From Pseudooceanicola marinus (GTDB lineage: Bacteria > Pseudomonadota > Alphaproteobacteria > Rhodobacterales > Rhodobacteraceae): DNA of 64,000 nucleotides. Position numbers and translations under genes: made by a program. The notes under the pieces were generated by a model. The model did no database searches. It saw only the letters and a program-made list of their open reading frames with translations, and had not been told where the DNA came from. Where the stretch lies: assembly GCF_020177265.1 (NCBI RefSeq), contig NZ_JAIVMC010000003.1, positions 434,001-498,000 on the forward strand, in the 5' to 3' direction. Each line of letters begins with the position of its first letter. Position 1 is the first letter of the stretch. This document shows, piece by piece, positions 27,387-36,585 of the stretch.

Positions 27387-29798
27387 ATGCAAGAGCCTCT
27401 CAACCCGTCCTACGCCGTCCTGCCCCTGCGTGACATCGCGGTCTTCCCGCACATGATCGTGCCCCTCTTCGTGGGGCGCGACAAATCCGTGCGGGCGCTG
27501 GAAGAGGTGATGACGGAGAACAAGCAGATCCTGCTGGCCAGCCAGAAGGATCCGGCGGAGGACGATCCCACCGCCGAGGGCATCCACCGCACCGGCGTGC
27601 TGGCCAACGTGCTGCAGCTGTTGAAACTGCCCGACGGCACCGTGAAGGTGCTGGTCGAAGGCTCGATCCGCGTGCGGATCGCAGAATATCTGGACAACGA
27701 CGACTTCTTCGAGGCCCGTGCCGAGCTGCTGGAAGAGGAGCCGGGCGACGAGGCGACCACCGAGGCGCTGCTGCGCACCGTGGCCGAGGAGTTCGAACGT
27801 TACGCCAAGGTGAAGAAGAACATCCCCGAGGAGGCGCTGACCGCCGTGGCCGAAAGCCATGAGCCCTCGCGCCTGGCCGACCTGGTTGCCGGCCATCTCG
27901 GCATCGAGGTGGAGCAGAAGCAGGAGCTTCTGGAGACCCTGTCGATCTCCGACCGGCTGGAGAAGGTCTATGGTCTGATGCAGGGGGAGATGTCCGTCCT
28001 GCAGGTCGAGAAGAAGATCAAGACCCGCGTCAAATCCCAGATGGAGCGGACGCAGCGCGAGTACTATCTGAATGAGCAGATGAAGGCCATTCAGAAGGAG
28101 CTGGGCGACGGCGAGGACGGCGAGGGCGAAATCGCCGAGCTGGAGCAGCGCATCAGCGAGACCAAGCTGTCGAAGGAAGCCCGCGAGAAGGCCGAGGCCG
28201 AGATCAAGAAGCTGAAGTCGATGTCGCCGATGTCGGCCGAGGCCACCGTCGTGCGCAATTACCTCGACTGGATGCTGTCGATCCCGTGGGGCACCAAGAG
28301 CCGCGTGAAGAAGGACCTCGGCCTGGCCGAACGGACCCTCGATTCCGATCACTACGGGCTGGAGAAGGTCAAGGAACGCATCGTCGAATACCTCGCGGTG
28401 CAGCAGCGTTCGAAAAAGCTGAAGGGGCCGATCCTGTGCCTCGTCGGCCCCCCGGGCGTGGGTAAGACCTCCCTGGGCAAATCGGTCGCCAAGGCCACGG
28501 GGCGCGAGTTCATCCGCATCAGCCTCGGCGGTGTGCGTGATGAAAGCGAGATCCGCGGCCACCGGCGGACCTACATCGGCTCGATGCCTGGCAAGATCAT
28601 CCAGGCGCTGAAGAAGGCGAAGACGACGAACCCGCTGATCCTGCTCGATGAGATCGACAAGATGGGCCAGGACTTCCGCGGTGACCCGTCCAGCGCCATG
28701 CTGGAGGTGCTCGACCCGGAACAGAACGGCACCTTCGTCGACCACTACCTCGAGGTGGAATACGACCTCAGCAACGTGATGTTCCTGACCACGGCGAACT
28801 CCTACAACATGCCGGGCCCGCTTCTGGACCGGATGGAGATCATCAGCCTCGCGGGCTACACCGAGGACGAAAAGCGCGAGATCGCGCGGCAGCACCTGGT
28901 CGACCAGGAGGTCAAGAACCACGGCCTGAAGAAGGACGAGTTCGAGATCACCGACGGCGCGCTGACCGAGATGATCCAGCGCTACACCCGCGAGGCGGGT
29001 GTGCGGAACCTCAAGCGCGAGATCGCCAAGCTGGCGCGGAAGGCCGTGACGCAGATCGTCAAGAAGGAGACCGACAAGGTTGTCGTCACCGAGGAGAACC
29101 TCGATGACTTCCTGGGCGTGAAGAAGTACCGCTACGGCCTGGCCGAGAAGGAAGACCAGATCGGCGTCGTCACCGGGCTGGCCTGGACCAGCGTGGGCGG
29201 CGACCTGCTGTCCATCGAGGCGCTGCGCCTGCCGGGCAAGGGCCGGATGAAGACCACCGGCAAGCTGGGCGACGTGATGAAGGAGTCGATCGACGCTGCC
29301 TCCAGCTACGTCCGTTCGGTCGCGCCCGAGATCGGCGTCAAGCCGCCGCGCTTTGATCACTGGGACATCCACGTCCACGTGCCTGATGGCGCCACGCCTA
29401 AGGACGGCCCCTCGGCCGGCCTGGCAATGGTGACCTCCATCGTTTCCGTGCTGACGCAGATCCCGGTGCGCAAGGATGTCGCCATGACCGGCGAGGTCTC
29501 CCTGCGCGGCAACGCCATGCCGATTGGCGGGCTGAAGGAGAAGCTGCTGGCCGCGCTGCGGGGGGGCATCAAGACCGTCTTCATCCCCGAGGAGAACGAG
29601 AAGGATCTGGCCGACATTCCCGACAACGTGAAGGAAGGGCTGAAGATCATTCCCGTGACCCACGTGAAGGAGGTTCTGGAACAGGCGCTGGTGCGCCAGC
29701 CGGAGCCCGTGGAATGGGACGAGGAGGCCGAGGAAGCCGCCGCGGCGGCCCGCACCAAGGCCGCCGAGGAAGCCGCCCGCCAGGCGGTTGCCCACTGA
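27387..29798 (+). CDS. lon: ATP-dependent protease Lon
   Basis: 803 residues, full-length LonA. The N-terminal substrate domain begins [24 protein letters not shown] coiled coil near residues 190-260 follows. The AAA+ module has Walker [11 protein letters not shown], the R-rich region [22 protein letters not shown] and Walker [11 protein letters not shown]. The protease domain has the catalytic Ser in [10 protein letters not shown] and the catalytic Lys in [12 protein letters not shown]. It degrades misfolded and regulatory proteins. The Ala/Glu/Lys-rich C-terminal tail is longer than in E. coli. Confidence 0.98.
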   Translation: MQEPLNPSYAVLPLRDIAVFPHMIVPLFVGRDKSVRALEEVMTENKQILLASQKDPAEDDPTAEGIHRTGVLANVLQLLKLPDGTVKVLVEGSIRVRIAEYLDNDDFFEARAELLEEEPGDEATTEALLRTVAEEFERYAKVKKNIPEEALTAVAESHEPSRLADLVAGHLGIEVEQKQELLETLSISDRLEKVYGLMQGEMSVLQVEKKIKTRVKSQMERTQREYYLNEQMKAIQKELGDGEDGEGEIAELEQRISETKLSKEAREKAEAEIKKLKSMSPMSAEATVVRNYLDWMLSIPWGTKSRVKKDLGLAERTLDSDHYGLEKVKERIVEYLAVQQRSKKLKGPILCLVGPPGVGKTSLGKSVAKATGREFIRISLGGVRDESEIRGHRRTYIGSMPGKIIQALKKAKTTNPLILLDEIDKMGQDFRGDPSSAMLEVLDPEQNGTFVDHYLEVEYDLSNVMFLTTANSYNMPGPLLDRMEIISLAGYTEDEKREIARQHLVDQEVKNHGLKKDEFEITDGALTEMIQRYTREAGVRNLKREIAKLARKAVTQIVKKETDKVVVTEENLDDFLGVKKYRYGLAEKEDQIGVVTGLAWTSVGGDLLSIEALRLPGKGRMKTTGKLGDVMKESIDAASSYVRSVAPEIGVKPPRFDHWDIHVHVPDGATPKDGPSAGLAMVTSIVSVLTQIPVRKDVAMTGEVSLRGNAMPIGGLKEKLLAALRGGIKTVFIPEENEKDLADIPDNVKEGLKIIPVTHVKEVLEQALVRQPEPVEWDEEAEEAAAAARTKAAEEAARQAVAH

Positions 29799-29850
29799 TC
29801 CAAGGGTCGGCGCCCCTGTGGCGGGCGCCGGCACCCCCGGGCATTTGATC

Positions 29851-29887
29851 AGGCCGCGCCTTCCCACCGGAGGGCGCGGCCTTTCTT
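29851..29887 (+). terminator. lon terminator
   Basis: AGGCCGCGCC (29851-29860) pairs with GGCGCGGCCT (29873-29882), followed by TTTCTT. The HU-like gene downstream therefore needs its own promoter in about 29888-29995. Confidence 0.85.
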
Positions 29888-30008
29888 ATGGGCATCTGCC
29901 AAAGCGCCGCCACGGCAGGCGGGCGGGCAGGCATGAGGTGTTGGCCGCGCGGCATGTGGCTTGCTAGGCTGACAGGGAGCGAAGCCGGGAAATCGAGGGG
30001 GACAAACC

Positions 30009-30506
30009 ATGGCCACCAAACCGACCAGCACCAGCGGCAAGACCGCCGCCAGCCGCGCGGCCACCGCCAGCCGGCGCGCCGCGCAGAGCAGCCGGGCCCC
30101 CCGGACCGATGCGCCCGACGGGGAAACGCCACTGGAGGACACGCCAATGGAGGCGGGGGCCGCGGAAGACGACATGAGTTCGGACAAGGGCGCTGAACAG
30201 ACGCCTCTGAAGAAGAAAGAGCTGATCGACCGCGTCGTGGCTCGCTCCGGCATGAAGAAGAAGGACGCCAAGCCGGTGGTCGAGGCGCTGCTGACGGTTC
30301 TGGGCGAAACCCTGTCCGAGGGGCGCGAGGCGAACCTGCAACCGCTGGGCAAGATCAAGGTCACCCGGACCAAGGATCTGGCCAATGGCCGGGTCATGAC
30401 TGCCCGGGTTCGGCAAAGCGGCCCGGCCCTGGCGGAGCTGGATCAGGCCGCGGCGACCGAGGGTGAAATTTTGTCGAATTCGCCTCTTGCAGACGGCGAA
30501 GAGTGA
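30009..30506 (+). CDS. HU-family DNA-binding protein with long N-terminal extension
   Basis: 165 residues. Residues 66-140 form an HU/IHF fold (KKKELIDRVVARSGMKKKDAKPVVEALLTVLGETLSEG, LQPLGKIKVTRTKDL, VMTARVRQ). The beta-arm region is much shorter than in canonical HU, and the usual N-P-x-T-G tip is absent. The first ~65 residues are low complexity: an Ala/Ser/Arg/Thr-rich basic half, then an acidic half. It may be a nucleoid protein with a disordered tail. Many Rhodobacteraceae carry such a gene next to lon, from memory. Confidence 0.8.
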   Translation: MATKPTSTSGKTAASRAATASRRAAQSSRAPRTDAPDGETPLEDTPMEAGAAEDDMSSDKGAEQTPLKKKELIDRVVARSGMKKKDAKPVVEALLTVLGETLSEGREANLQPLGKIKVTRTKDLANGRVMTARVRQSGPALAELDQAAATEGEILSNSPLADGEE

Positions 30507-30527
30507 CGGTAGAGAACGCGGCACGGC

Positions 30528-30602
30528 GGGTGATTAGCTCAGTGGTAGAGCGCTTCGTTCACATCGAAGATGTCAGGAGTTCAAATCTCTTATCACCCAC
30601 CA
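30528..30602 (+). tRNA. tRNA-Val (anticodon CAC)
   Basis: 75 nt with encoded CCA. Acceptor GGGTGAT/ATCACCC; D-arm AGCTC..GAGC; anticodon stem CTTCG/CGAAG around loop TTCACAT, giving anticodon CAC for GTG codons; T-loop TTCAAAT. The T-stem has one G-T pair. Nearly the same sequence as the TAC isoacceptor at 63910. Confidence 0.95.
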
Positions 30603-30615
30603 TCTAAAACGCTGC

Positions 30616-30650
30616 AGAGCCTCGGGTCCGCCCGGGGCTCTTCGCGTTTC
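30616..30650 (+). terminator. tRNA-Val terminator
   Basis: AGAGCCTCGGG-TCCG-CCCGGGGCTCT (11-bp stem, one G-T pair) followed by TCGCGTTT, 14 bp after the tRNA. Confidence 0.7.
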
Positions 30651-30968
30651 AGGGAGCAAGTCGTGACGCATGCGTCCGGCAGCCCCTGAACACTGACTCC
30701 CGGCGTGGTGTCGGCAGTGCAGTGCACCTCCGCTCTTCTCCCTGCCGCGTCATCTGTGGTCTTCGATCCTATCAAGAACGGCGACCCGGCTCATTTCTGC
30801 TGTCTTCGACGCCTCCATCCCTGCGTGCGTCGTGCCCAGAGGCGCATAAGCAGGCGCTTAGGGTGGGCGAAAGCAGCGTGCGTGCAATCGACCCCATCCA
30901 AGAGAAGGGGCTTTCTGCGGATCAGCCGGGGCGACCTGCTGCCGGTGTCCAACGAAAGGATCCCTGAC
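30651..30968. other. Non-coding stretch after tRNA-Val
   Basis: About 320 bp with lower GC and less biased codons than its surroundings. Open frames through it read as cysteine- and arginine-rich nonsense and match no family. No repeat of the tRNA 3' end was found, so there is no attachment-site evidence. Only the ribosome binding site AAAGGAT for the next gene is recognisable. Confidence 0.5.
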
Positions 30969-31226
30969 ATGAAACTGCTCGTGACCACCTGTGCCCTGGC
31001 GCTGGCCCCGCTGGCCGCCGCCGCCCTGCCGGCCGTCGGCGACAGGGTCGGCACCGATCCCGCCACCGCCACCACCGCGCTGGAGGCCGCCGGCTGCATG
31101 GCGCCCCGGTTCGAGGCCGAGGACGGCAAGATCGAGGCCAAGTGCCATGACGCCGAGATGCGGAAGTGGGAGATCTACATCGACCCGGAAAGCGGCCAGG
31201 TGGCCAGGGTGAAGGCAGATGACTGA
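30969..31226 (+). CDS. Small periplasmic PepSY-domain protein
   Basis: 85 residues. An ~18-residue signal peptide (KLLVTTCALALAPLAAAALP) precedes a PepSY-like domain: TATTALEAAGCMAPRFEAEDGKIEAKCHD, then KWEIYIDPESGQVARVKADD. Two cysteines could form a disulfide. PepSY proteins of this size are often encoded with cytochrome b561, as here (8-bp overlap with the next gene), and are thought to act in periplasmic redox sensing or metal handling. Confidence 0.85.
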   Translation: MKLLVTTCALALAPLAAAALPAVGDRVGTDPATATTALEAAGCMAPRFEAEDGKIEAKCHDAEMRKWEIYIDPESGQVARVKADD

Positions 31227-31860
31227 CGCCCGTCAGCCGGGGAAGGAGGGCGGGGCCGTCGCGCCGCCCGATCCCTGGGATCCGCTGGTGCGGGTCACCC
31301 ACTGGCTGATCGCCCTGGCCGTACTGTTGAACGCTGTTCTGGACGAGGGGGGCTCGGCGCTTCATGTCTGGGTGGGCTGGATGGTGCTGGCGGTGCTGGC
31401 GATCCGGCTGCTCTGGGGCGTCATCGGGCCGGCTGAGGCGCGGTTCTCGGCCTTCCCGCCCGCGCCGCGCGCGGCCCTGCGCCACATGAAGGCGCTGCTG
31501 CGCGGTCGCCCGCGCGAGCACCGCTCTCACAATCCGGCGGGGGCGCTGATGGTCTATGCGCTCTGGGCCTGCCTGGCGCTGATTTCCGTCACCGGCCTGG
31601 TGATGACAGATGCCCGCAGCCCCGTGACCATCGCCGAGGAAAAGGCCGCCGTGGCCGCAGGTGACTGGTCGGTGCTTGCCTCTGCCGACGACAGGGCGGA
31701 GAATGGCGAGATCAAGGAAATCGCCGAGGAGGTGCATGAGGTGCTGGCCAATCTGTTGCTTCTGCTGGCGGCGGTCCACGTGGCCGGGGTCGCGGTCGAA
31801 AGCCGCGCCCTGGGTCGCAACCTCCTGCGCCCGATGCTGACGGGATCGCGCCGGGGATGA
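31219..31860 (+). CDS. Cytochrome b561-type membrane protein
   Basis: 213 residues with four predicted membrane helices. Heme-ligand histidine candidates are in VRVTHWLIA (helix 1), LHVWVGWMVLA (helix 2), and EVHEVLANLLLLLAAVHVAGV (helix 4). It belongs to the bacterial di-heme b561/Ni-Fe hydrogenase cytochrome b group. It probably passes electrons between quinol and a periplasmic partner. It overlaps the PepSY gene upstream and the HTH gene downstream, forming one operon. Confidence 0.9.
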   Translation: MTDARQPGKEGGAVAPPDPWDPLVRVTHWLIALAVLLNAVLDEGGSALHVWVGWMVLAVLAIRLLWGVIGPAEARFSAFPPAPRAALRHMKALLRGRPREHRSHNPAGALMVYALWACLALISVTGLVMTDARSPVTIAEEKAAVAAGDWSVLASADDRAENGEIKEIAEEVHEVLANLLLLLAAVHVAGVAVESRALGRNLLRPMLTGSRRG

Positions 31861-32372
31861 CCCTCGGCGCTGTCCCTCCCCGCGGGCCGCGCAGCGCGCG
31901 CCGATTCTCCGCCGCGCTGGCCGTCACCGTGGTCCTTCAGACCATGGCGGCGCTGTTCTTCGTGGCCGATGCCGTGGCGGACCTGGCAGAGGATCCGGCC
32001 GCCCCGCACAGCATCTTCGAGGCGCTGGTGGCGTTGGCACTGATCCTGGGCGTGGTCATGGGGGTCTGGCAATTGCGCCGGACCCTGGCGCAGATGCGGC
32101 AGCAGGAACGCGCCCTGGACACGGCGCGCGGATCTCTGGCGCAGGTGATCGAGGACCAGTTCGACGCCTGGAAGCTGACGCCGGCGGAACGCGACGTGGG
32201 GCTGCTGGCGCTGAAGGGACTGGACGTGGCGGGCATCGCCGAGATCCGTGGCGCGGCCCAGGGCACGGTGCGGGCGCAGCTGACGCGGATCTATGCCAAG
32301 GCCGGGGTCAGCGGGCGGGCGCAGTTCGCCTCCTGGTTTGTCGAGGACCTGCTGGACCCCGACCCAAGTTGA
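31857..32372 (+). CDS. Membrane-anchored LuxR-type HTH regulator
   Basis: 171 residues. Two hydrophobic segments (about residues 19-40 and 52-72) precede a short coiled coil (RRTLAQMRQQERALDTARGSLAQVIEDQ) and a GerE/LuxR HTH (LTPAERDVGLLALKGLDVAGIAEI, RGAAQGTVRAQLTRIYAKAGVSGRAQF). There is no receiver or autoinducer domain. Co-transcription with PepSY and b561 suggests it reports on membrane or periplasmic redox state. The ATG overlaps the b561 stop as ATGA. Confidence 0.82.
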   Translation: MTLGAVPPRGPRSARRFSAALAVTVVLQTMAALFFVADAVADLAEDPAAPHSIFEALVALALILGVVMGVWQLRRTLAQMRQQERALDTARGSLAQVIEDQFDAWKLTPAERDVGLLALKGLDVAGIAEIRGAAQGTVRAQLTRIYAKAGVSGRAQFASWFVEDLLDPDPS

Positions 32373-32411
32373 TGGATGACGGGCCGGGACGAACCGGCCG
32401 AAAGGACGATC

Positions 32412-33473
32412 ATGAAACGCAAGATACTTCGGACCCTCGGCGTGGCCTTCGCGCTGTTGCTGGTGCTGACCGCCGGGGAACAGCAGGTGTTCCGCTTCGG
32501 CGCGGATGAGGCCCGGGCTGCCATTCTTGGCGATTTTCCGGCCCGCGATGACCGCGCAACCCCGCAGCAGGTGCTGGACCAGGTGGTCGGGCAGGGCGAC
32601 CGGCTGACCCTGTTGGCCGCGGGCGACGTGGCCGAATGCGGGCGGAAGGATACCCTCGGCCAGGTCTGGCCCGCGCTGACCTACGACCTGGGCCTGCCGG
32701 TCGAAGTGGATCGGGACGGGGCCGGGGCGCTGCAGACCGCCGCCCTCGCAGACCTCTATCCCGACGACCTCGTTCTGGGGCTGGGAGATCTGGCCTACCG
32801 CCGTGGCACGCGGGCGGAGTTCGACACCTGTTTCGACCCGCTCTGGGGCGCGCTGGCGCCGCGCCTGCTGCCGACACCGGGCAATCATGAGTATCGGGTG
32901 CCGGGCGCCAACGGTTATTATGAATACTGGGGGCAACAGGCGGGCGCGGACCGCACGGGCCACTATGCGCTGACATGGCGCAACTGGCTGTTGCTGTCGC
33001 TGAACTCGGAAGATGACGCCGACGAGGGCTCCGCGCAGCGCGCCTGGCTGGATGCCCAGCTGTCGGCGCACCCCGATGCCTGCGTTTTGGCCTATTTCCA
33101 CAAGCCGGCCTGGTCGCTGCGGGACCGCCCGGGCAGCGAGGCGGCGCGGGCACTCTTCGCCCGGCTGGAGGAAGCTGGTGCGACCGCGGTGCTGAACGGG
33201 CACAATCACTTCTATGAACGTACGCGGCCCCTGGATGCGGCGGGGCAGCCGGTGGCGGACGGGCTGATCGGCTTCACCATCGGTGTGGGCGGAGAGACGA
33301 GCCACGCCACACCGGCAAAGGCCAGCACCGCGCGCGCCGTCTTCGGGGAAACCGGGCTGCTGCGTCTGACACTGGGGCAGGACAGCCTCGGCTGGGACTT
33401 CCTGTCGGCGGGTGGCGGTAAGGATCTGGACAGCGGCGTGATCCCCTGTCGCGCGCGCGGGCAGGACGCCTGA
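32412..33473 (+). CDS. Exported metallophosphoesterase (purple acid phosphatase-like)
   Basis: 353 residues with an N-terminal hydrophobic leader, starting after AAAGGAC. Metal-binding motifs in order: LLAAGDVAECG, VLGLGDLAY, TPGNHEY, AYFHKPAW and NGHNHFYERT. This is the full calcineurin-like set for a dinuclear metal phosphoesterase, probably periplasmic. The substrate cannot be predicted. Last gene of the + operon begun at 30969. Confidence 0.9.
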   Translation: MKRKILRTLGVAFALLLVLTAGEQQVFRFGADEARAAILGDFPARDDRATPQQVLDQVVGQGDRLTLLAAGDVAECGRKDTLGQVWPALTYDLGLPVEVDRDGAGALQTAALADLYPDDLVLGLGDLAYRRGTRAEFDTCFDPLWGALAPRLLPTPGNHEYRVPGANGYYEYWGQQAGADRTGHYALTWRNWLLLSLNSEDDADEGSAQRAWLDAQLSAHPDACVLAYFHKPAWSLRDRPGSEAARALFARLEEAGATAVLNGHNHFYERTRPLDAAGQPVADGLIGFTIGVGGETSHATPAKASTARAVFGETGLLRLTLGQDSLGWDFLSAGGGKDLDSGVIPCRARGQDA

Positions 33474-33525
33474 GCGTGGGCTGGGCCTGGGCGCAGGGCT
33501 GGTTCCCGGAAAGGGGGGCGGACAT

Positions 33526-33559
33526 GAAAAGGGTCCGGGACCAACTGGCCCCGGACCTT
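33526..33559 (-). terminator. Terminator of the cytoplasmic cupin gene
   Basis: AAGGTCCGGG and CCCGGACCCTT pair on the minus strand and are followed by TTTTC. It lies 41 bp past the cupin stop and also serves the convergent phosphoesterase operon weakly. Confidence 0.7.
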
Positions 33560-33599
33560 GCCGGAAGTCGGCCGGACCCGAGGGGCCGGCCAGGGGCGC

Positions 33600-33995
33600 T
33601 CAGGCGCCGTATTCTTCGTCGGTGACCTTTTCCATCCAGGTGACGGGGGAGCCGTCGATGCTTTCCTGGATGGCGATGTGGCTCATGGCGTTCTCGGGGG
33701 AGGCGCCGTGCCAGTGCTTTTCGCCGGCGGGGAAGAAGACCACGTCGCCCATGGTCACTTCCTCGATCGGGCCACCTTCGCGCTGCACCCAGCCACGGCC
33801 GTAGGTGATGATGATGGTCTGGCCCGCCGGGTGGGTGTGCCAGGCGGTGCGGGCGCCGGGCTCGAAGGTCACATGGGCGCCGGAGGTGCGGCCCGGTTCA
33901 TCGGCCTGGAACATCATCTCCAGCCGGACGGTGCCGGAAAAGGTCTCTTCGGGGCCGGGCATCGAGGGATTGCTGCCGCAACGAATGATTTTCAT
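33600..33995 (-). CDS. Cytoplasmic cupin-domain protein
   Basis: 131 residues, no signal peptide. Cupin motif 1 is [20 protein letters not shown] and motif 2 is [16 protein letters not shown], with the His/His/His metal-binding set. It resembles the cupin type sometimes annotated (R)-mandelonitrile lyase. It is a clear paralogue of the exported cupin at 37592: both share GAR(T/S)AWHTH, GWVQ, HWHGA and end VTDEEY. Start from AAGGAGAAG. Product unknown. Confidence 0.9.
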   Translation of the reverse strand: MKIIRCGSNPSMPGPEETFSGTVRLEMMFQADEPGRTSGAHVTFEPGARTAWHTHPAGQTIIITYGRGWVQREGGPIEEVTMGDVVFFPAGEKHWHGASPENAMSHIAIQESIDGSPVTWMEKVTDEEYGA

Positions 33996-34039
33996 TTTTC
34001 TTCTCCTTGGTCTGTGGGCTGTCCGTCGGCGCGAGGCTC

Positions 34040-34675
34040 TCAGGACAACTTGTCGAAATTGTAAATCAGGGCCGGGCCGCCGGGCTGGACGTAGGCCAGC
34101 TCGACCGTCGCCATGGCGAAGGGTTCGATATAGCGCCCGTTGCGCAGCCCGCCTGCTTCCAGTGGCTCGAAGCCGATATCGCGGATCAGGGCGCCGGCCT
34201 CCTGCTTGGCCCCGGCATCGTCGCCGTAGGTCAGGACCTGGGGCGCCGGTGCCTGGCCCTTGCGATCGAACACCGGGCGGAAGCTCTCGGAAGGGGTGGT
34301 GTTGAAGCATGACACCCAGCGGGCGCCGGGACGCATCCGCGCCAGTTCCTCGGCACCGGAGGAGGTCCGGCCGACCACAAGGTCACGGTTCTGCTCATCC
34401 AGCGGCACGCAGCAGTTCAGCACCAGCTGCCCGTCCAGATCGCCCGCCTGGTCCAGCACGTCTTCGACGCGCGACCAGTGCACGGCCAAAAGCAGGGCAT
34501 CAGCGTCACGTACGGCCTCGGCGACGGAGCCGCTGCGGCCTCCCGCGTCACGTGCAAGCCGGTCGAGTTTCGACTGGCTGCGGGAATAGGCGAAGGTCAC
34601 CTCGTGGCCGCAGCTCGCCCAGAGCGTGCCCAGTTTGGCGCCCATCAGGCCGGATCCGAGAATGCCGATCTTCAT
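34040..34675 (-). CDS. NADPH-binding F420-reductase-like protein
   Basis: 211 residues. The N-terminal Rossmann motif is [33 protein letters not shown]. The Arg/Ser after strand 2 suggest NADP. The family is NADP oxidoreductase, coenzyme F420-dependent, but organisms of this type are not expected to make F420, so another hydride acceptor is likely. AAGGAG precedes the ATG. It sits between cupin and carboxymuconolactone-decarboxylase genes in the LysR-centred locus. Confidence 0.88.
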   Translation of the reverse strand: MKIGILGSGLMGAKLGTLWASCGHEVTFAYSRSQSKLDRLARDAGGRSGSVAEAVRDADALLLAVHWSRVEDVLDQAGDLDGQLVLNCCVPLDEQNRDLVVGRTSSGAEELARMRPGARWVSCFNTTPSESFRPVFDRKGQAPAPQVLTYGDDAGAKQEAGALIRDIGFEPLEAGGLRNGRYIEPFAMATVELAYVQPGGPALIYNFDKLS

Positions 34676-34701
34676 TGCTAACTGCTCCTTGAAGGGGGGG
34701 A

Positions 34702-34724
34702 GGGCCGGACATTTCGTCCGGCCC
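34702..34724 (-). promoter_or_regulatory. Intercistronic hairpin
   Basis: GGGCCGGAC/GTCCGGCCC (9-bp stem, 5-nt loop) between the carboxymuconolactone-decarboxylase-like and F420-reductase-like genes. It lacks a T-tract, so it is more likely an mRNA stability or partial attenuation element than a terminator. Confidence 0.45.
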
Positions 34725-34739
34725 ACCAGTCTGTCTGTC

Positions 34740-35504
34740 TTATTCGGCGCGGCTGGCGAAAACCTCTTTCGCCACCGGCATGGCCGAAAAGACCTTGGGC
34801 CAACCGGCGTAGAAGGCCAGGTGCGACAGCATCGCGCCCGCTTCTTCCTGGGTCAGGCCGTTGTCCATGGCGCGGTTCAGGTGGAAGGTCATCTGTTCGG
34901 GCTGACCGGCGGCGATCAGGGCGGCCACGGTGACCATCGAACGGTCACGCGGCTCCAGCGCCGGGCGCAGCCACATGTCGAGGAACAGCAGCTCCTCGGT
35001 GGTGTCCACGACACCCTGGCTGACATTGCCGTAGTTGTCCTGCACCATGGTCTGGCGGGCGTCTTCGCTTTCCTGATCCAGCGGCAGCATCTCTTCCGGC
35101 TCGACCGCGGGCAGGTCCTCGGCGGTAATGCCGCGGGCCTCGTAGACCGGCGCCATGGCTTCGGCTGCGGCAGTGGCATTGCCCCAGCCGGTGTAGAAGG
35201 CCAGGTGGGTGATGGTTTCCGACAGTTCCGCCGGGGTCACGCCGGCGTCCAGCGCCAGTGCCACGTAGGAGCCCAGGTTCTCGGTCTCGTGACGGGTCAT
35301 CAGCGCGGCGAAGGTGACCAGCGCACGGTCCCGCATCGACATGGCCTCGCCGCTCCAGACGGAGCCGAAAAGATCGTCGGTGGAATAGGCCTGCAGGGCG
35401 GGGGCCACCTGGCCCACGGCGTCGGGCAGGGTGGTCTCAAGCTCCTGTGCGGAAGCACCGGAGGCGAGCAGGGCGAGGGCAGAGGCGGCAAGACGGGTCT
35501 TCAT
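34740..35504 (-). CDS. Exported tandem carboxymuconolactone decarboxylase-like protein
   Basis: 254 residues with a cleavable signal peptide (ALALLASGASAQ). Two CMD domains: the first spans about residues 50-115 (RDRALVTFAALMTRHETENL, AGVTPAELSETITHLAFYTGW), the second about 170-245 (RDRSMVTVAALIAAG, NGLTQEEAGAMLSHLAFYAGWP). No CxxC is present, so it is not an AhpD-type peroxidase. Export is unusual for CMD proteins, which are mostly cytoplasmic. Confidence 0.9.
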   Translation of the reverse strand: MKTRLAASALALLASGASAQELETTLPDAVGQVAPALQAYSTDDLFGSVWSGEAMSMRDRALVTFAALMTRHETENLGSYVALALDAGVTPAELSETITHLAFYTGWGNATAAAEAMAPVYEARGITAEDLPAVEPEEMLPLDQESEDARQTMVQDNYGNVSQGVVDTTEELLFLDMWLRPALEPRDRSMVTVAALIAAGQPEQMTFHLNRAMDNGLTQEEAGAMLSHLAFYAGWPKVFSAMPVAKEVFASRAE

Positions 35505-35609
35505 GGAAAACTCCTTTGATGTCGATGTCGTACCTCTGATCTGGGGTTGTGGCCCTCTGTCTCAATGCGCCGGGACAGCAGCCCACTCATGAGGGGATTT
35601 CATCAATCC

Positions 35610-36539
35610 TCAGCGCCGGACGCGCAGGGCGTCCAGCACCACCTCGAAGGCCGACGACGGGCGCTGCCGCGAGGGGTAGTAGAGGTGGAAGCCGGGGAAG
35701 GCGGGGGAGTAATCGCCCAGGCACATCTGCAACCGGCCGTCGGCCAGCTCGGCCTCGACCATCTTGTCGGGCACCAGAGCCAGGCCGTGCCCGTCCATCG
35801 CGGCGCGCAGCACAGGGCCGATGGTATTGAAACAGGCCTGCCCCTGGACCTTGACCCGGATCTCGGTCCCGTCCTTCTCTTCGAATTCCCAGGCGTAGAG
35901 GGCGCCGTGGGTGGTCAGGCGCAGGTTGATGCAGGCGTGATCCGACAGGTCCTGCGGCGTCTGGGGGACGCCCGCGCGTTCGAAATACTCGGGCGTGCCG
36001 ACGCAGACCATGCGTTCGTCCGGGCCGATGCGCATGGCGATCATCCCGTCGCTGACCTGGTCGCCGTACCGCACCCCCGCATCGCATTGCGAGCTGGCCA
36101 GGTCGGTGAAGCCGTAGTCGACCACCAGTTCCACGTTCACCGCCGGGTATTCCTTCAGCACCGGCGACAGTTTCGGCCAGAGGATGTAGTCGATGGCGTA
36201 ATCGGTGGCGACGATCCGCACCGTGCCCGTGGGCTGGTCGCGCGAGTCGTTCAGCGCCTGAAGCCGGGCCTCGATCTTCTCCAGGCAGGGGTTCAGCGTC
36301 GCCAGCAGGTCTTCGCCTTCCAGTGTCGGCGCGACGGACCGGGTGGTGCGGGTCAGCAGGCGCAGGCCCAGCCGTTCCTCCAGCCCCTTGATGGTGTGGC
36401 TCAGCGCCGATTGCGACACGTTCAGACGTGCGGCGGCACGGGTAAAGCTGCGCTCTTCGGCCACGGCGGCCAGCGCAATGAGATCGTTAATGTTTTCGCG
36501 AAGCATCTGAGAGGCCTTGATCTGGGAACCGATGATCAT
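35610..36539 (-). CDS. LysR-family transcriptional regulator of the cupin/CMD locus
   Basis: 309 residues. The HTH spans ALAAVAEERSFTRAAARLNVSQSALSHTIKGLEERLGLRLL, and the C-terminal domain is of the DmlR/CrgA-like type (VRIVATDYAIDYILWPKLSPVL, VCVGTPEYFERAGVP). The start at 36539 follows GAGAGG; ATG 36506 is an alternative. It lies between the GSDH-type gene and the CMD gene on the same strand. Candidate sites ATGAG-N5-CTCAT occur twice in 38154-38258, and CTCATGAG occurs at 35586-35593 before the CMD gene. Confidence 0.92.
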   Translation of the reverse strand: MIIGSQIKASQMLRENINDLIALAAVAEERSFTRAAARLNVSQSALSHTIKGLEERLGLRLLTRTTRSVAPTLEGEDLLATLNPCLEKIEARLQALNDSRDQPTGTVRIVATDYAIDYILWPKLSPVLKEYPAVNVELVVDYGFTDLASSQCDAGVRYGDQVSDGMIAMRIGPDERMVCVGTPEYFERAGVPQTPQDLSDHACINLRLTTHGALYAWEFEEKDGTEIRVKVQGQACFNTIGPVLRAAMDGHGLALVPDKMVEAELADGRLQMCLGDYSPAFPGFHLYYPSRQRPSSAFEVVLDALRVRR

Positions 36540-36585
36540 CCGGTGGCCTCTCAGTCTATCTGGGGCGAGGGGGGGAGGTCCAACG

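Noticed and set aside
27093-29867. 924-residue open frame antisense to lon
   Set aside because: It exactly shadows the Lon coding sequence and reads His/Leu/Gly-rich without domains.
30528-30968. Integrated element at tRNA-Val
   Set aside because: No integrase and no repeat of the tRNA 3' end downstream; the next genes have normal composition.
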